Assembly (NCBI GenBank): GCA_001802865.1
Contig: MHAF01000019.1
Coordinates: 9,810 to 51,853, forward strand
Source of the DNA: Ignavibacteria bacterium RBG_16_34_14
GTDB taxonomy: Bacteria > Bacteroidota > Ignavibacteria > Ignavibacteriales > Ignavibacteriaceae
Length of the DNA stretch: 42,044 nt
Direction: 5' to 3'
Position 1 is the first letter of the stretch, and every line of letters starts with the position of its first letter. Below are positions 32,967 through 41,660 of the stretch, piece after piece. Below the pieces are notes generated by a model. It was not told the DNA's origin and did no database searches. It saw nothing but the letters and a program-made list of their open reading frames with translations. The position numbers were made by a program, and so were the translations under genes.

Positions 32967-33000
32967 AGAGGCTCTGGTTTTTCAGAGCCTCTTTTTATTT
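32967..33000 (+). terminator. Rho-independent terminator of the pilin-like operon
   Basis: AGAGGCTCTG (32967-32976), a six-base loop, CAGAGCCTCT (32983-32992), followed by TTTTTATTTT. A perfect 10-bp GC-rich stem with a T-tract, 18 bases after the stop at 32948. It overlaps the stop of the convergent SPOR-lipoprotein gene by a few bases. Confidence 0.9.
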
Positions 33001-33441
33001 TAAAGGAGATATAATCCATGCATCTTTAAATTCTTCTTCCTTCCTCAATTCATCTCTTACTTTTTCAGCTTCATTCCTGTTATTAAATTTAGTTTCTAAC
33101 CTAACAACAAAAAGATTAACATCATCATTAAATGAAACTGAAATCTCTCTCCCAAGTTTTTTCCTGCATTGTTCAGCAAAATTTTCTGCATTCTGTTTTG
33201 AAGTAAAAGCACCCAACTGAATTAAGTAATATATTTCTTCTTTTGGGGTTCTATTCTCTACATCATGCTTGGTAGGCTCATTTTCTAATTCATTCTCAGG
33301 AATCTCATCAAAAACATAAGTATCCTTTTCTTCATCCATTTCCTCCTTCCTTGTTTCTTCAATTGAAGAGGAACAGGAAATAAAAGTGATTATTATAAAG
33401 AGTAGTGGTAATGTATAATGTCTAATCAATTCCCTCGACAT
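32995..33441 (-). CDS. SPOR-domain lipoprotein
   Basis: A 148-aa lipoprotein: hydrophobic signal LPLLFIIITFISC with the lipid-carrying Cys23, an acidic linker (about 27-67), then a C-terminal SPOR domain (YYLIQLGAFTSKQNAENFAEQ ... NLFVVRLETKFNNRNEAEK) that binds denuded peptidoglycan, as in cell-division proteins. It starts 8 bases after the TonB-dependent receptor and is probably co-transcribed with it. Outer-membrane lipoprotein by inference. Confidence 0.82.
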   Translation of the reverse strand: MSRELIRHYTLPLLFIIITFISCSSSIEETRKEEMDEEKDTYVFDEIPENELENEPTKHDVENRTPKEEIYYLIQLGAFTSKQNAENFAEQCRKKLGREISVSFNDDVNLFVVRLETKFNNRNEAEKVRDELRKEEEFKDAWIISPLK

Positions 33442-33448
33442 AATTACA

Positions 33449-35710
33449 TCAGATTGTAACTATTGCACTTAATATAGCTCTTCTTCTTAATAAGGAACCG
33501 CCAAGTATTTCGTAGTGCATATTATCAAATATATTGTAAACATTTAAGTTCAGGCTGATATATTTTGTTAATAAATAGGTTCCTGAAATATTAACTACAG
33601 TATACTCAGGTATATTTGAATCCCTGAATATTCCTGCTGCCCATGGATATGTTGGAATATATTTTACATTAATCTCAGCAGAATGTCCTGCAGGATGAAT
33701 ATAAGTAACACCTCCGTTTATTTTAAATTCCGGAGTATTGGGCAAAAGAATATCATTAGAACCTTTCTCTATAACATCAAATTTAAATAATGAGAAGTTT
33801 GAATTAATAATCCAGGATTCCGAAATATAAAAATTTGCTCCAAAGTCAAAACCATATTCATCAACTTTGCCGGCATTATTATAAGACCAGTAATTATATG
33901 TAATCTGCTCAATCGTATCGCGATAATTTCTTCCGGTTGGACCTAAATCTGTTATAAAGTTTTTTAATCTGTTAAAATAAATATCAAGTATCATAAACAA
34001 TTGATTTGAAAAAACTCCTTTGTAACCTAATTCATAACCAGTTATTTCTTCGGGAACCAGATTAGGATTTCCAATATAATGTGCAGAGCTTGCCGCTCCG
34101 GGATCAGGAGGTCTTCTAACATTCAAAAATTGCTCAGAATAATTAGCAGGCTGGAAAGCCTGGTTATATGTAACTCTGAAACTTTGATTTGTGAAAGGAT
34201 TCCAGACTATTGCTGCCTTAGGTGAAATCCGATTATTATGAAGTGTGCTTCTATCCCATCTTGCAGCTAACACCGCTTTTAGATCTTTGGTAATTGCATA
34301 TTCAACCTGGGAAAAAATACCACTTGTATTATCATTTCTTTTTTCCAGCATTAAGGTTTCTTGGGTATCAATATTAACCATACGATGAGAAACTCCGAAT
34401 ACCAAAAATAATTTTTGCTCGAGAGTATAAAAACTATATTGAACTTCACCATGGTTTATAAAAGCATCTTGAATAAGATTTAAGCCTGTTGCAAGAGATT
34501 TCTCAGGCTTTATATTGAATCGCCCATTTGACCAGAATAAAACATTAAAACCGTGTCCATTGTAGTTTATTCTACCCCATGGTCTTGAAGCTTTTTGAAC
34601 TTGCACTCTACCTATACCCGTAACAATAATTTCATTCTCTACCTGTGTATATCCACCCTCAAATGTAAAAATTCCACTATCATCAAATTCATAATCCAAT
34701 CTGCCGGAACCATAAATTGATCTTATAGGATCAGTATTTAAATCAATCTTTTCATTATTTAGATTCGGATCCAAACCCGGATATTCAAAATTTTTATTTT
34801 TTCTGCTTTTAGCTAATGTTTCTCCCTGATAACCGCCCAAATTAATTCTGTAGCTCCAATTACCAAGGATACCTGAGTTCTTTATATCACCTCTTATTGA
34901 ATTATTTTCACCACCTCCTAATGTAATTCTTGTTCCGGGGTTTTGTTTAGGGGGAATTGAACTTATATTAATAACACCATTGTAAGCATTTGCTCCATAT
35001 AAAGCAGAACCAGGTCCTCTTATTAATTCGATTCGTCCAAGATCTTCAAGCGGAGTTGACAGAGCATTCCACTCTGTTGCACCAAGAAAAGCAGTTCCCA
35101 AATCTCTTCCATCCAACAGAATCAACAGTCTTCGGTTTAATGAACTATTGAATCCTCTGACATTTATATTAAAATCAAACAAACCACTTTGAGTTATATC
35201 CACACCTGTCGAATTTTCTAAAAGGCGGGCTAATTGCGAATGACCTGAATTTCTTCTTATCTCCTCAGCACCAATAACAGTAATTGAAGATGGTGCTTCA
35301 GTAATTCTTTCTCTTTTAAGTGAAGCTCCATAAACCAGTACTTCGCCAAATTCAACTGCTTCCTTTGTTAATAAGAAATCTTGCAGTGTTGTGCGTCCTT
35401 CAATAATATTTATAATTCTATTTTGAGAATGATAGCCAACTGTGCTAACCAAGACTTCATATTCACCTGGGTATATATTATCAATTCTATAATTTCCTTC
35501 TTCATTGCTTGCTGTACCAATTGTTGTATTATTCAAAAGAATATTAACAAAAAACAATTCCTCTCCGGTTTCAGCATCTGTTATTTTCCCGGTTATAGAA
35601 CCCGTTTGTGCAGAAATAAAAAATTGAGAGAACAAGATTATTAATAAAAAAATAACTTTAAAATATTTTACTGAAATTAACCTTGATAAGATTTTTTCCA
35701 GGATTTTCAT
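33449..35710 (-). CDS. TonB-dependent outer-membrane receptor
   Basis: About 753 aa. Signal FKVIFLLIILFSQFFISAQ, then a carboxypeptidase-regulatory-like beta-sandwich (GSITGKITDAETGEELFFVN ... YEVLVSTVGYHSQN), the plug domain (ITVIGAEEIRRNSG ... LDGRDLG, RIELIRGPGSALYGANAYNGVINI), and a 22-strand barrel ending in an aromatic-rich strand (ILGGSLLRRRAILSAIVTI). The ATG at 35710 fits the signal better than the TTG at 35722. No SusD partner is adjacent, so a carbohydrate role is less likely; siderophore, metal or vitamin uptake is possible. Ends just upstream of the SPOR lipoprotein. Confidence 0.92.
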   Translation of the reverse strand: MKILEKILSRLISVKYFKVIFLLIILFSQFFISAQTGSITGKITDAETGEELFFVNILLNNTTIGTASNEEGNYRIDNIYPGEYEVLVSTVGYHSQNRIINIIEGRTTLQDFLLTKEAVEFGEVLVYGASLKRERITEAPSSITVIGAEEIRRNSGHSQLARLLENSTGVDITQSGLFDFNINVRGFNSSLNRRLLILLDGRDLGTAFLGATEWNALSTPLEDLGRIELIRGPGSALYGANAYNGVINISSIPPKQNPGTRITLGGGENNSIRGDIKNSGILGNWSYRINLGGYQGETLAKSRKNKNFEYPGLDPNLNNEKIDLNTDPIRSIYGSGRLDYEFDDSGIFTFEGGYTQVENEIIVTGIGRVQVQKASRPWGRINYNGHGFNVLFWSNGRFNIKPEKSLATGLNLIQDAFINHGEVQYSFYTLEQKLFLVFGVSHRMVNIDTQETLMLEKRNDNTSGIFSQVEYAITKDLKAVLAARWDRSTLHNNRISPKAAIVWNPFTNQSFRVTYNQAFQPANYSEQFLNVRRPPDPGAASSAHYIGNPNLVPEEITGYELGYKGVFSNQLFMILDIYFNRLKNFITDLGPTGRNYRDTIEQITYNYWSYNNAGKVDEYGFDFGANFYISESWIINSNFSLFKFDVIEKGSNDILLPNTPEFKINGGVTYIHPAGHSAEINVKYIPTYPWAAGIFRDSNIPEYTVVNISGTYLLTKYISLNLNVYNIFDNMHYEILGGSLLRRRAILSAIVTI

Positions 35711-35744
35711 TTTGGATTCCAATTTTGTCTGAAATTATAAAATT

Positions 35745-35774
35745 AAACCCCGCACAAATATTTAAGCGGGGTTT
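35745..35774 (-). terminator. Hairpin terminator between lipoprotein and receptor genes
   Basis: AAACCCCGC (35745-35753) pairs with GCGGGGTTT (35766-35774) around a 12-base loop; on the minus strand it is followed by TTTAATTTT. It lies 26 bases past the stop at 35800 and would end transcription of the 262-aa lipoprotein gene, leaving the receptor with its own promoter. Confidence 0.75.
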
Positions 35775-35799
35775 TATTTTGATCATTAACTTTATCTTA

Positions 35800-36588
35800 C
35801 TAAAAGTTTTTGGACGTCATGGTTTGGGATTTTCCATGGTTTTCTGCATCACCTATTAAAATAATTTTAACGGGACCAACATTTGGTGCAAGCCATAATA
35901 TAGCTGTTGTTCCTATAGATATAGCGGTTGTAGAACTGCCAAGGTATATTTTTCTAGTAGCAGTGAGCTTGTAGGTTTCGTAGTTGGTTCCTGCAATTGT
36001 GAATGTTTCTTTTGTTTCAAACTTCCCTATGATTTCAAACCTGATGGGACCAAGAGTTGCAGATGTGTAATTCTTTGTATAAGCAATCCATTCTCTTCCT
36101 ACTCCCATTGTAGATTTTGATAACCCAATCCAAACAAGAGAATCACCTTCAATACCTGAAGTAGAATCACCTGGTGTATTGTAAATCTTTTGACTCCTGA
36201 ATAAGAAACCCAGATTTGTAAGAAAATCAAAATTGCCGGTTGATGTATCCTTCTTGATATAAAATTCCCTTGGAACTGTTAATCCAACCGCAGGAATATT
36301 GGTAGTATCGTAGATGATAACAGGATTTGGTGGAACATTAAGTCCAACTTCCCAGGTTGACTTGAAACCTATTTCTGTTCCTGCAATAGGAGTTTGAGTA
36401 TCATTAAGTAATAAAGTTCCCTCTCCATACGTAATTACTCTACCGGAAACTAAAGGGAATAAATCATCAAGAATTGGCTGAATCTCTTCCGGAGAAGTTG
36501 TTTCATCTTTACAATCTACAAACATAAAACTCATAAGAAGAAGAATAAAAGAAAAGAAAATTAAATTTATTAAATTTGTCTGTTTCAA
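35800..36588 (-). CDS. Hypothetical lipoprotein
   Basis: A 262-aa exported protein: basic start, hydrophobic FFSFILLLMSFMF, then a Cys26 in FVDCKDET that would be the lipid site. The remainder is a beta-rich domain with a repeated TYGEGTLLLNDTQT / ETKETFTIAGTNYETYKLTATRKIYLG pattern; no catalytic motif recognised. Start TTG 36588 with a perfect GGAGG five bases ahead. Unrecognised family; probably an outer-membrane or surface lipoprotein. Confidence 0.7.
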   Translation of the reverse strand: MKQTNLINLIFFSFILLLMSFMFVDCKDETTSPEEIQPILDDLFPLVSGRVITYGEGTLLLNDTQTPIAGTEIGFKSTWEVGLNVPPNPVIIYDTTNIPAVGLTVPREFYIKKDTSTGNFDFLTNLGFLFRSQKIYNTPGDSTSGIEGDSLVWIGLSKSTMGVGREWIAYTKNYTSATLGPIRFEIIGKFETKETFTIAGTNYETYKLTATRKIYLGSSTTAISIGTTAILWLAPNVGPVKIILIGDAENHGKSQTMTSKNF

Positions 36589-36667
36589 GTTTTCCTCCGA
36601 TTAATTTTTTATTTGTTATTGAGCAAATGTAATCTTAATGATTAGAAAATATATAAGCAATCAAATT

Positions 36668-37168
36668 CTATTCAATTATCATCAAAGGTGTACCTTTTTC
36701 AACAGCCTGACCTTCTTTTATTTTAATTTCTTTAATTTTCCCTGAAACTGGTGACCGGATATCATTTTCCATTTTCATAGCTTCAAGTATAAGTAAAGAG
36801 TCTCCCTGCTCAATCTCCTCACTAACTTTCTTTTTAATTTTCAAGATCATTCCGGGCATAGGAGATTTAATTGTTGTAATTGAATGTTTAACTTTTGTTT
36901 TTTCTATTAGATTTGCAGCTTTTTCTTGTATAGCAGAAAGAATTTTAATTTCTATTGTCTGGCCTTTAAGTGTTACAAAAAATTCTTCACTTCCATTTTT
37001 TATTGCTGTAATCAAATAGGATTTATTATTAACAGATAACTTATACGAGTTCCCATTTAATTTTGATAGACTATAATTATATTCTTTACCATCAATTTTA
37101 GCTTTATTCTCGCTCGCAATAGATACTCTAACTTTTTTTTTATTAATTGTAACTACAAACTCATTCAT
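36668..37168 (-). CDS. Biotin carboxyl carrier protein of an acyl-CoA carboxylase
   Basis: A 166-aa protein: an N-terminal ~85-residue beta domain (as in the linking part of acyl-CoA carboxylase alpha chains) and a C-terminal biotinyl domain (about 98-166) with PMPGMILKIKKKVSEEIEQGD and the biotin-accepting Lys132 in EAMKMENDI. It overlaps the upstream biotin carboxylase gene by 8 bp, so both are made together. The carboxyltransferase subunit is not adjacent, so propionyl-, acetyl- or methylcrotonyl-CoA cannot be told apart. Confidence 0.9.
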   Translation of the reverse strand: MNEFVVTINKKKVRVSIASENKAKIDGKEYNYSLSKLNGNSYKLSVNNKSYLITAIKNGSEEFFVTLKGQTIEIKILSAIQEKAANLIEKTKVKHSITTIKSPMPGMILKIKKKVSEEIEQGDSLLILEAMKMENDIRSPVSGKIKEIKIKEGQAVEKGTPLMIIE

Positions 37169-38654
37169 CTGTCTGTTCCAGCCATTTATTCATTGTAGTT
37201 TGTATTTGGGATGTTAAGACTTTTCCATTTGAAATTGCTTCTTTTTTTAATATTGCAGAGAATAATGCGGCGATTAATTCTGTATCCGAAACTTCTTTTC
37301 CTTTTTCTTGTTTATTAAGATATTCTCTTTCAATATAATTGATATCAAAACGTCCTTCGAGAAAATCCTTTTGTTTAAATATCCCTGAAAGAAAATAAAT
37401 ATTAGTTATTACTCCTGCGATATGATACTCCTCCAAAGCTCTTTGCATCTTCTTAATTGCAGTATTGCGATCTTTTCCATAACAAATAACTTTGGAAATG
37501 AGAGGATCATAATAGAGTGAGATTTCTGAGCCGGTTATAAAGCCTCCATCTATTCTCACACCCGGACCAGATGGTTCAATATATTTATCAATTCTTCCTG
37601 TTGATGGAAGAAAATTATTTCCAGGATCTTCTGCATAAATTCTGCTCTCGATAGCATGCCCATTTATTTTCAGTTCATTCTGGATAAAACTTAACTTATT
37701 TCCGGAAGCAATTGAGATTTGTTCTTTAACAAGATCAATCCCGGTAATCATCTCAGTAACAGGATGTTCAACCTGCAATCGGGTGTTCATCTCTAAGAAA
37801 TAAAAATTCTTCTCTTTATCCATTAGTAATTCAACTGTACCGGCATTATAATAATTGCATGCTTTTGCAGCATTTATTGCAGTCGCAGTTACCTTTTTTC
37901 TTGTTTCAGAATCAATAAAAGAAGAAGGAGCTTCTTCAATTATTTTTTGATGTCTTCTTTGAATTGAACATTCTCTCTCAAACAAATGAACATAATTACC
38001 ATGCTTATCAGCTATAACCTGAACTTCAATATGACGAGGAGATTCAATATATTTTTCAATGTAAACATCTTCGCTGCCAAAAGCTTTTAAAGCTTCTCTT
38101 TTCACAGCATCAAAAGAGTCTTCAAATTCTTTTTCCGATAAAATTTTTCTCATTCCTTTACCTCCACCACCAGCAGAAGCCTTTAACAGAACAGGATATC
38201 CAATTTCTTTACTGATTTTTATTCCTTCTTTTACAGACTTTAACGATTCCGTCGTGCCGGGAACAATCGGAACACTATTCTTCTTCATTAAACTTCTGGC
38301 TTCTGTTTTGTTTCCCATCATCTTAACAGATTTTGAAGAAGGTCCGATAAAGATTATTCCAGCATCTTCAACAGCTTTTATGAATTCAGAATTCTCAGCG
38401 AAAAAACCATAACCAGGATGAATTGCATCAGCATTAATTTTTTTTGCAAGATCAATAATTTTTTCTTTGTTAAGATATGATGAAGAGGCTTGTGCTTCTC
38501 CAATGTAATATGATTCATCGGCAAGAAGTGTGTGCAGGGAATGTTTGTCAGCATCAGAATAAACAGCAGCGGAAATTATTCCCAGCTCTTTACAAGCTCG
38601 AATAATTCTTACAGCAATCTCTCCCCTATTAGCAATTAGAATCCTTTTTATCAA
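37161..38654 (-). CDS. accC: Biotin carboxylase subunit of an acyl-CoA carboxylase
   Basis: ATP-grasp enzyme that carboxylates biotin. RILIANRGEIAVRIIRACKE at the start, the glycine-rich loop SAGGGGKGMRK, VEKYIESPRHIEVQ in the ATP-grasp domain, EAPSS and the conserved FLEMNTRLQVEHPVTE, and GHAIESRIYAEDP near the end. At 497 aa it is the form with an extended C-terminus seen in acyl-CoA carboxylases. The start is TTG 38654 with GAGG ahead. Note that the symbol describes the biotin carboxylase role, not a proven partner of AccB. Confidence 0.9.
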   Translation of the reverse strand: MIKRILIANRGEIAVRIIRACKELGIISAAVYSDADKHSLHTLLADESYYIGEAQASSSYLNKEKIIDLAKKINADAIHPGYGFFAENSEFIKAVEDAGIIFIGPSSKSVKMMGNKTEARSLMKKNSVPIVPGTTESLKSVKEGIKISKEIGYPVLLKASAGGGGKGMRKILSEKEFEDSFDAVKREALKAFGSEDVYIEKYIESPRHIEVQVIADKHGNYVHLFERECSIQRRHQKIIEEAPSSFIDSETRKKVTATAINAAKACNYYNAGTVELLMDKEKNFYFLEMNTRLQVEHPVTEMITGIDLVKEQISIASGNKLSFIQNELKINGHAIESRIYAEDPGNNFLPSTGRIDKYIEPSGPGVRIDGGFITGSEISLYYDPLISKVICYGKDRNTAIKKMQRALEEYHIAGVITNIYFLSGIFKQKDFLEGRFDINYIEREYLNKQEKGKEVSDTELIAALFSAILKKEAISNGKVLTSQIQTTMNKWLEQTDE

Positions 38655-38703
38655 ATATAAATCCTCTTTATCACTAAGTTATATTAAACAATTATTCTTT
38701 TGT

Positions 38704-38771
38704 GCTTGAATGCATATTTGCATAACTGGATGTTTTACAAAAAAATATTAAGAACAATCATGCATCCAAGC
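38704..38771. repeat. Inverted repeat between accC and mutS2
   Basis: GCTTGAATGCAT (38704-38715) and ATGCATCCAAGC (38760-38771) are complementary at 11 of 12 positions across 44 bases. Possible dispersed palindrome or weak terminator for mutS2 on the minus strand (stop at 38797). Confidence 0.4.
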
Positions 38772-38796
38772 AATCATGCTTTTTCTTGAACTTGAA

Positions 38797-41142
38797 TTAC
38801 TTCAATTCGGCAATCGTAATTCCCTCACCTCCAACTTCAATCGATGCAAAGTAAAATGTTTTTACTTTATTATGGTTTGAAAGAATTTCTTTTACAGTTT
38901 TCTTTAATGCACCGGTTCCTTTTCCATGAAGAATTTCTATTCTATCTAAGCCTGCTGCAAAGGCATTATCTATAAATTTTGTTACCTCAAACTCGGCTTC
39001 TTCAGGGCGTTCTCCTCTAATATCAATTCTCATATCAGCTTTAACTGGAATATAGGAATAATCTGTTACTTTCTTTTCTTCAATTTTCACTGCCTTAGAT
39101 TGAACGAGTTCTTTTAGTGGAACATTCATTTTAACCTTACCAACCAGAATAGATGCTTTTTTATTTTCATGAAAAATTTCAAGGATTTTGCCTATTGCAG
39201 AGGTTCCTTTTACTGAAACATTATCACCTTCTTTTAACTCTTCAGTCTCAATTAATTCTGGTTCCTCTTTAATCAAATTTAAGTTTTTTTCTTTTATCTC
39301 CTTAATGATATTCTGAGAAGTTTTTATGATTTCCTTATCTGCTTTAGATTCTTTTAATTCCTTAACTATTTTTTCAAACTTTGTGTTGATGTCTCTTATA
39401 TACTCTTCAGCATCCTCTTTGGTTTTAGCAAGTATATTCTTTTTTTCTCTTTCAAGCTTATCAAGATTTTGTTTATAGAGATTTGATAAACCTGTTAATC
39501 TTGAATTCTCTCTTTCGGTCTGTTTTAATTTCTCTTCAACTAATCTTGATTTTGTTTCAATATCAACAAGAAATTTTTCTACTTTATGCTTATCCGAATC
39601 AAGATAATTTTTTGCAAGAGACAGAAAATCTTCTTCAAGCCCTATTCTTCTTGCAACTTCAAAAGCATAACTTGAACCAGGAATTCCCTGTTTAAAAACA
39701 TAAGATGGTTTAAGATTTTGAGCATCAAATTCCATTGCAGCATTTTCAAATCCTTCCTCATCATTTGCAATAAGTTTTAAGCTTCCATGATGAGTTGAAG
39801 CAAAGACAAGCGCTCTTTTATTCCTAAGCATAAGCAGAACAGCAACTGCAAGTGCCGAACCCTCAGTTGGATCAGTTCCTGTTCCTATTTCATCAAGAAG
39901 AACAAGAGAATCGGAATCAGCTTTATGAAGAATATTATTGATGTTGGATAAGTGAGAACTGAAAGTTGAAAGGTCATCTTCAATTGACTGCTCATCTCCA
40001 ATGTCAATTAAAATATCATTGAAGCAATGAAAGTTAGAATCAGGGCTGACAGGAATATGGATTCCACTCTGAAGCATTAGTGAAAGAAGTCCGACCGTTT
40101 TTAATACAACTGTTTTTCCACCAGCATTGGGGCCAGTAATAATTATAACATTCCAGTCTTTATTTTCAAGATTCAAAGGAATAGTTTTTTCCCTGCCAAA
40201 TTTTTTAACAAGAATAGGATGTCTCGCATCTTGAATGAATAAAGGTTGAGTATTTTCTACTGACGGATACGTAGCAATAATTTCAATTGAATATTTAGCC
40301 CTCGCAAAGAGAGAATCAACATAACCAATTGTATCGTGTGTTTTCTTAAGGTCGTTAGCTACCGATCCAATTTTTTTTGTCAGTTCTTTCAGGATTCTTT
40401 CAATCTCTCTTCTCTCTTCAAATGAAAGTGAAACAATATCGTTATTCATTTCAAGAGTCTCTTCGGGTTCAATATAAACTGTCTGCCCGGAAGCTGATTC
40501 AGAATGAATGAAACCTTTAATATGTCTTTTATGTTCTGCTTTTACAGGTATAACAATTCTACCATCTCTTAAAGTAAGGTAATCTTCTCTTATTAATTCT
40601 TTTTCTTTTAGTACTTTAGTAAGCCTGTTAACAGAACGGATTAGTTCATCCTGTTTCTCCCTTACTTCTTTCCTAATCTCCGAAAGCCTCGGGCTCGCAT
40701 TCTCCTTTATCTCACCGTTTTCATTAATTACCTTTTGAATATGATGTTCGAGAACTTTATCTACATAAAGACGATTAGATAATTGAAGTAACCCCGGAGC
40801 AGTCTCACCATTTCCTTTTATATATTGAAGAAAATTTCTTGATGTAATTATTAATCTTAATACTTCAAGTATTTTTTTACCATCAAGGACTACTCCTTCA
40901 ATTTTACTTTGTGATAGAGAAGTGTCAAGATCAGGGATGAAATTAATTGGCGGAGGAATATCCTTAATTAAAATTTCTTTTGCTTCACCTACAAGACTTC
41001 CTTCTACAAGAAAAAGTTCAGGATTATTTACCGGTACAAGAGATTCAATTATTTTCTTCCCTTTTTCAGTTATACAATAAACCAAAATGTACTGGAGAAT
41101 TTTAGAAAACTCCAGCTTATCAAGTACAACTCCTGAAATCAT
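38797..41142 (-). CDS. mutS2: MutS2 endonuclease/ATPase
   Basis: A 781-aa MutS-like ATPase that lacks mismatch recognition and carries a Smr nuclease domain; MutS2 proteins suppress recombination or rescue collided ribosomes depending on species. A helical clamp region (about 130-300) precedes the ATPase: Walker A ITGPNAGGKT at 336-344, Walker B LVLLDEIGTGTDPTEG, then STHHGSL. A long coiled coil (about 510-610) follows, and the C-terminus is the Smr domain with MRIDIRGERPEEA and the catalytic-site word EILHGKGTGALK. The start overlaps the cvpA stop by four bases. Confidence 0.95.
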   Translation of the reverse strand: MISGVVLDKLEFSKILQYILVYCITEKGKKIIESLVPVNNPELFLVEGSLVGEAKEILIKDIPPPINFIPDLDTSLSQSKIEGVVLDGKKILEVLRLIITSRNFLQYIKGNGETAPGLLQLSNRLYVDKVLEHHIQKVINENGEIKENASPRLSEIRKEVREKQDELIRSVNRLTKVLKEKELIREDYLTLRDGRIVIPVKAEHKRHIKGFIHSESASGQTVYIEPEETLEMNNDIVSLSFEERREIERILKELTKKIGSVANDLKKTHDTIGYVDSLFARAKYSIEIIATYPSVENTQPLFIQDARHPILVKKFGREKTIPLNLENKDWNVIIITGPNAGGKTVVLKTVGLLSLMLQSGIHIPVSPDSNFHCFNDILIDIGDEQSIEDDLSTFSSHLSNINNILHKADSDSLVLLDEIGTGTDPTEGSALAVAVLLMLRNKRALVFASTHHGSLKLIANDEEGFENAAMEFDAQNLKPSYVFKQGIPGSSYAFEVARRIGLEEDFLSLAKNYLDSDKHKVEKFLVDIETKSRLVEEKLKQTERENSRLTGLSNLYKQNLDKLEREKKNILAKTKEDAEEYIRDINTKFEKIVKELKESKADKEIIKTSQNIIKEIKEKNLNLIKEEPELIETEELKEGDNVSVKGTSAIGKILEIFHENKKASILVGKVKMNVPLKELVQSKAVKIEEKKVTDYSYIPVKADMRIDIRGERPEEAEFEVTKFIDNAFAAGLDRIEILHGKGTGALKKTVKEILSNHNKVKTFYFASIEVGGEGITIAELK

Positions 41143-41660
41143 TTTAATGTATCTCTGTCTCTTATATAATCCTTAATCATTTTTTTAGGTTCAGCTTCAT
41201 ATTTACTTAAAAGTTGTATAGTTGCCGGAATTATATTAAATACTTTTTCATATAAAAATGAATTATTCTGCGATTCTTTATCAGGCATATTAGAGATATT
41301 AAGAATGATAAGAATTGCACTTAAGAAAAAAAGTATTTGTATTCCTCCTACAAAGCCGCCAATTACCTGATTTACAAGATTATTTACTTTATCAAAAGGA
41401 TGAACAAATCTTTTAATTACTGAGAAGATAAAGATTACGACAAGAAAAATTATAATTCCCGCCATAATTTCGGAAAGATAAATCTCAATTCCTGTAATTG
41501 ATTCTATTATTTTACCAAGACTGAATGCAAATGTTATAGCCAGAAAAATTGCTAAGGCAAAACCGATTAGACCGATAAGTTTTCTAACAAATCCATCCTT
41601 AAAACCAAGAATAAAACCTATAAGGATAATGACAATTAATATTATATCCAGAATACTCAA
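41139..41660 (-). CDS. cvpA: CvpA-family membrane protein
   Basis: A 173-aa integral membrane protein with about four hydrophobic helices (SILDIILIVIILIGFILGFKDGF opens it, the typical CvpA start with DGF after helix one; then FALAIFLAITFAFSLG, IMAGIIIFLVVIFIFS and GGFVGGIQILFFLSAILII). The family is associated with envelope and colicin V-related phenotypes; its molecular role is not settled. TTG start overlaps the yqeY stop (TTGA), and mutS2 follows with a four-base overlap; cvpA-mutS2 neighbourhood is common. Confidence 0.85.
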   Translation of the reverse strand: MSILDIILIVIILIGFILGFKDGFVRKLIGLIGFALAIFLAITFAFSLGKIIESITGIEIYLSEIMAGIIIFLVVIFIFSVIKRFVHPFDKVNNLVNQVIGGFVGGIQILFFLSAILIILNISNMPDKESQNNSFLYEKVFNIIPATIQLLSKYEAEPKKMIKDYIRDRDTLK

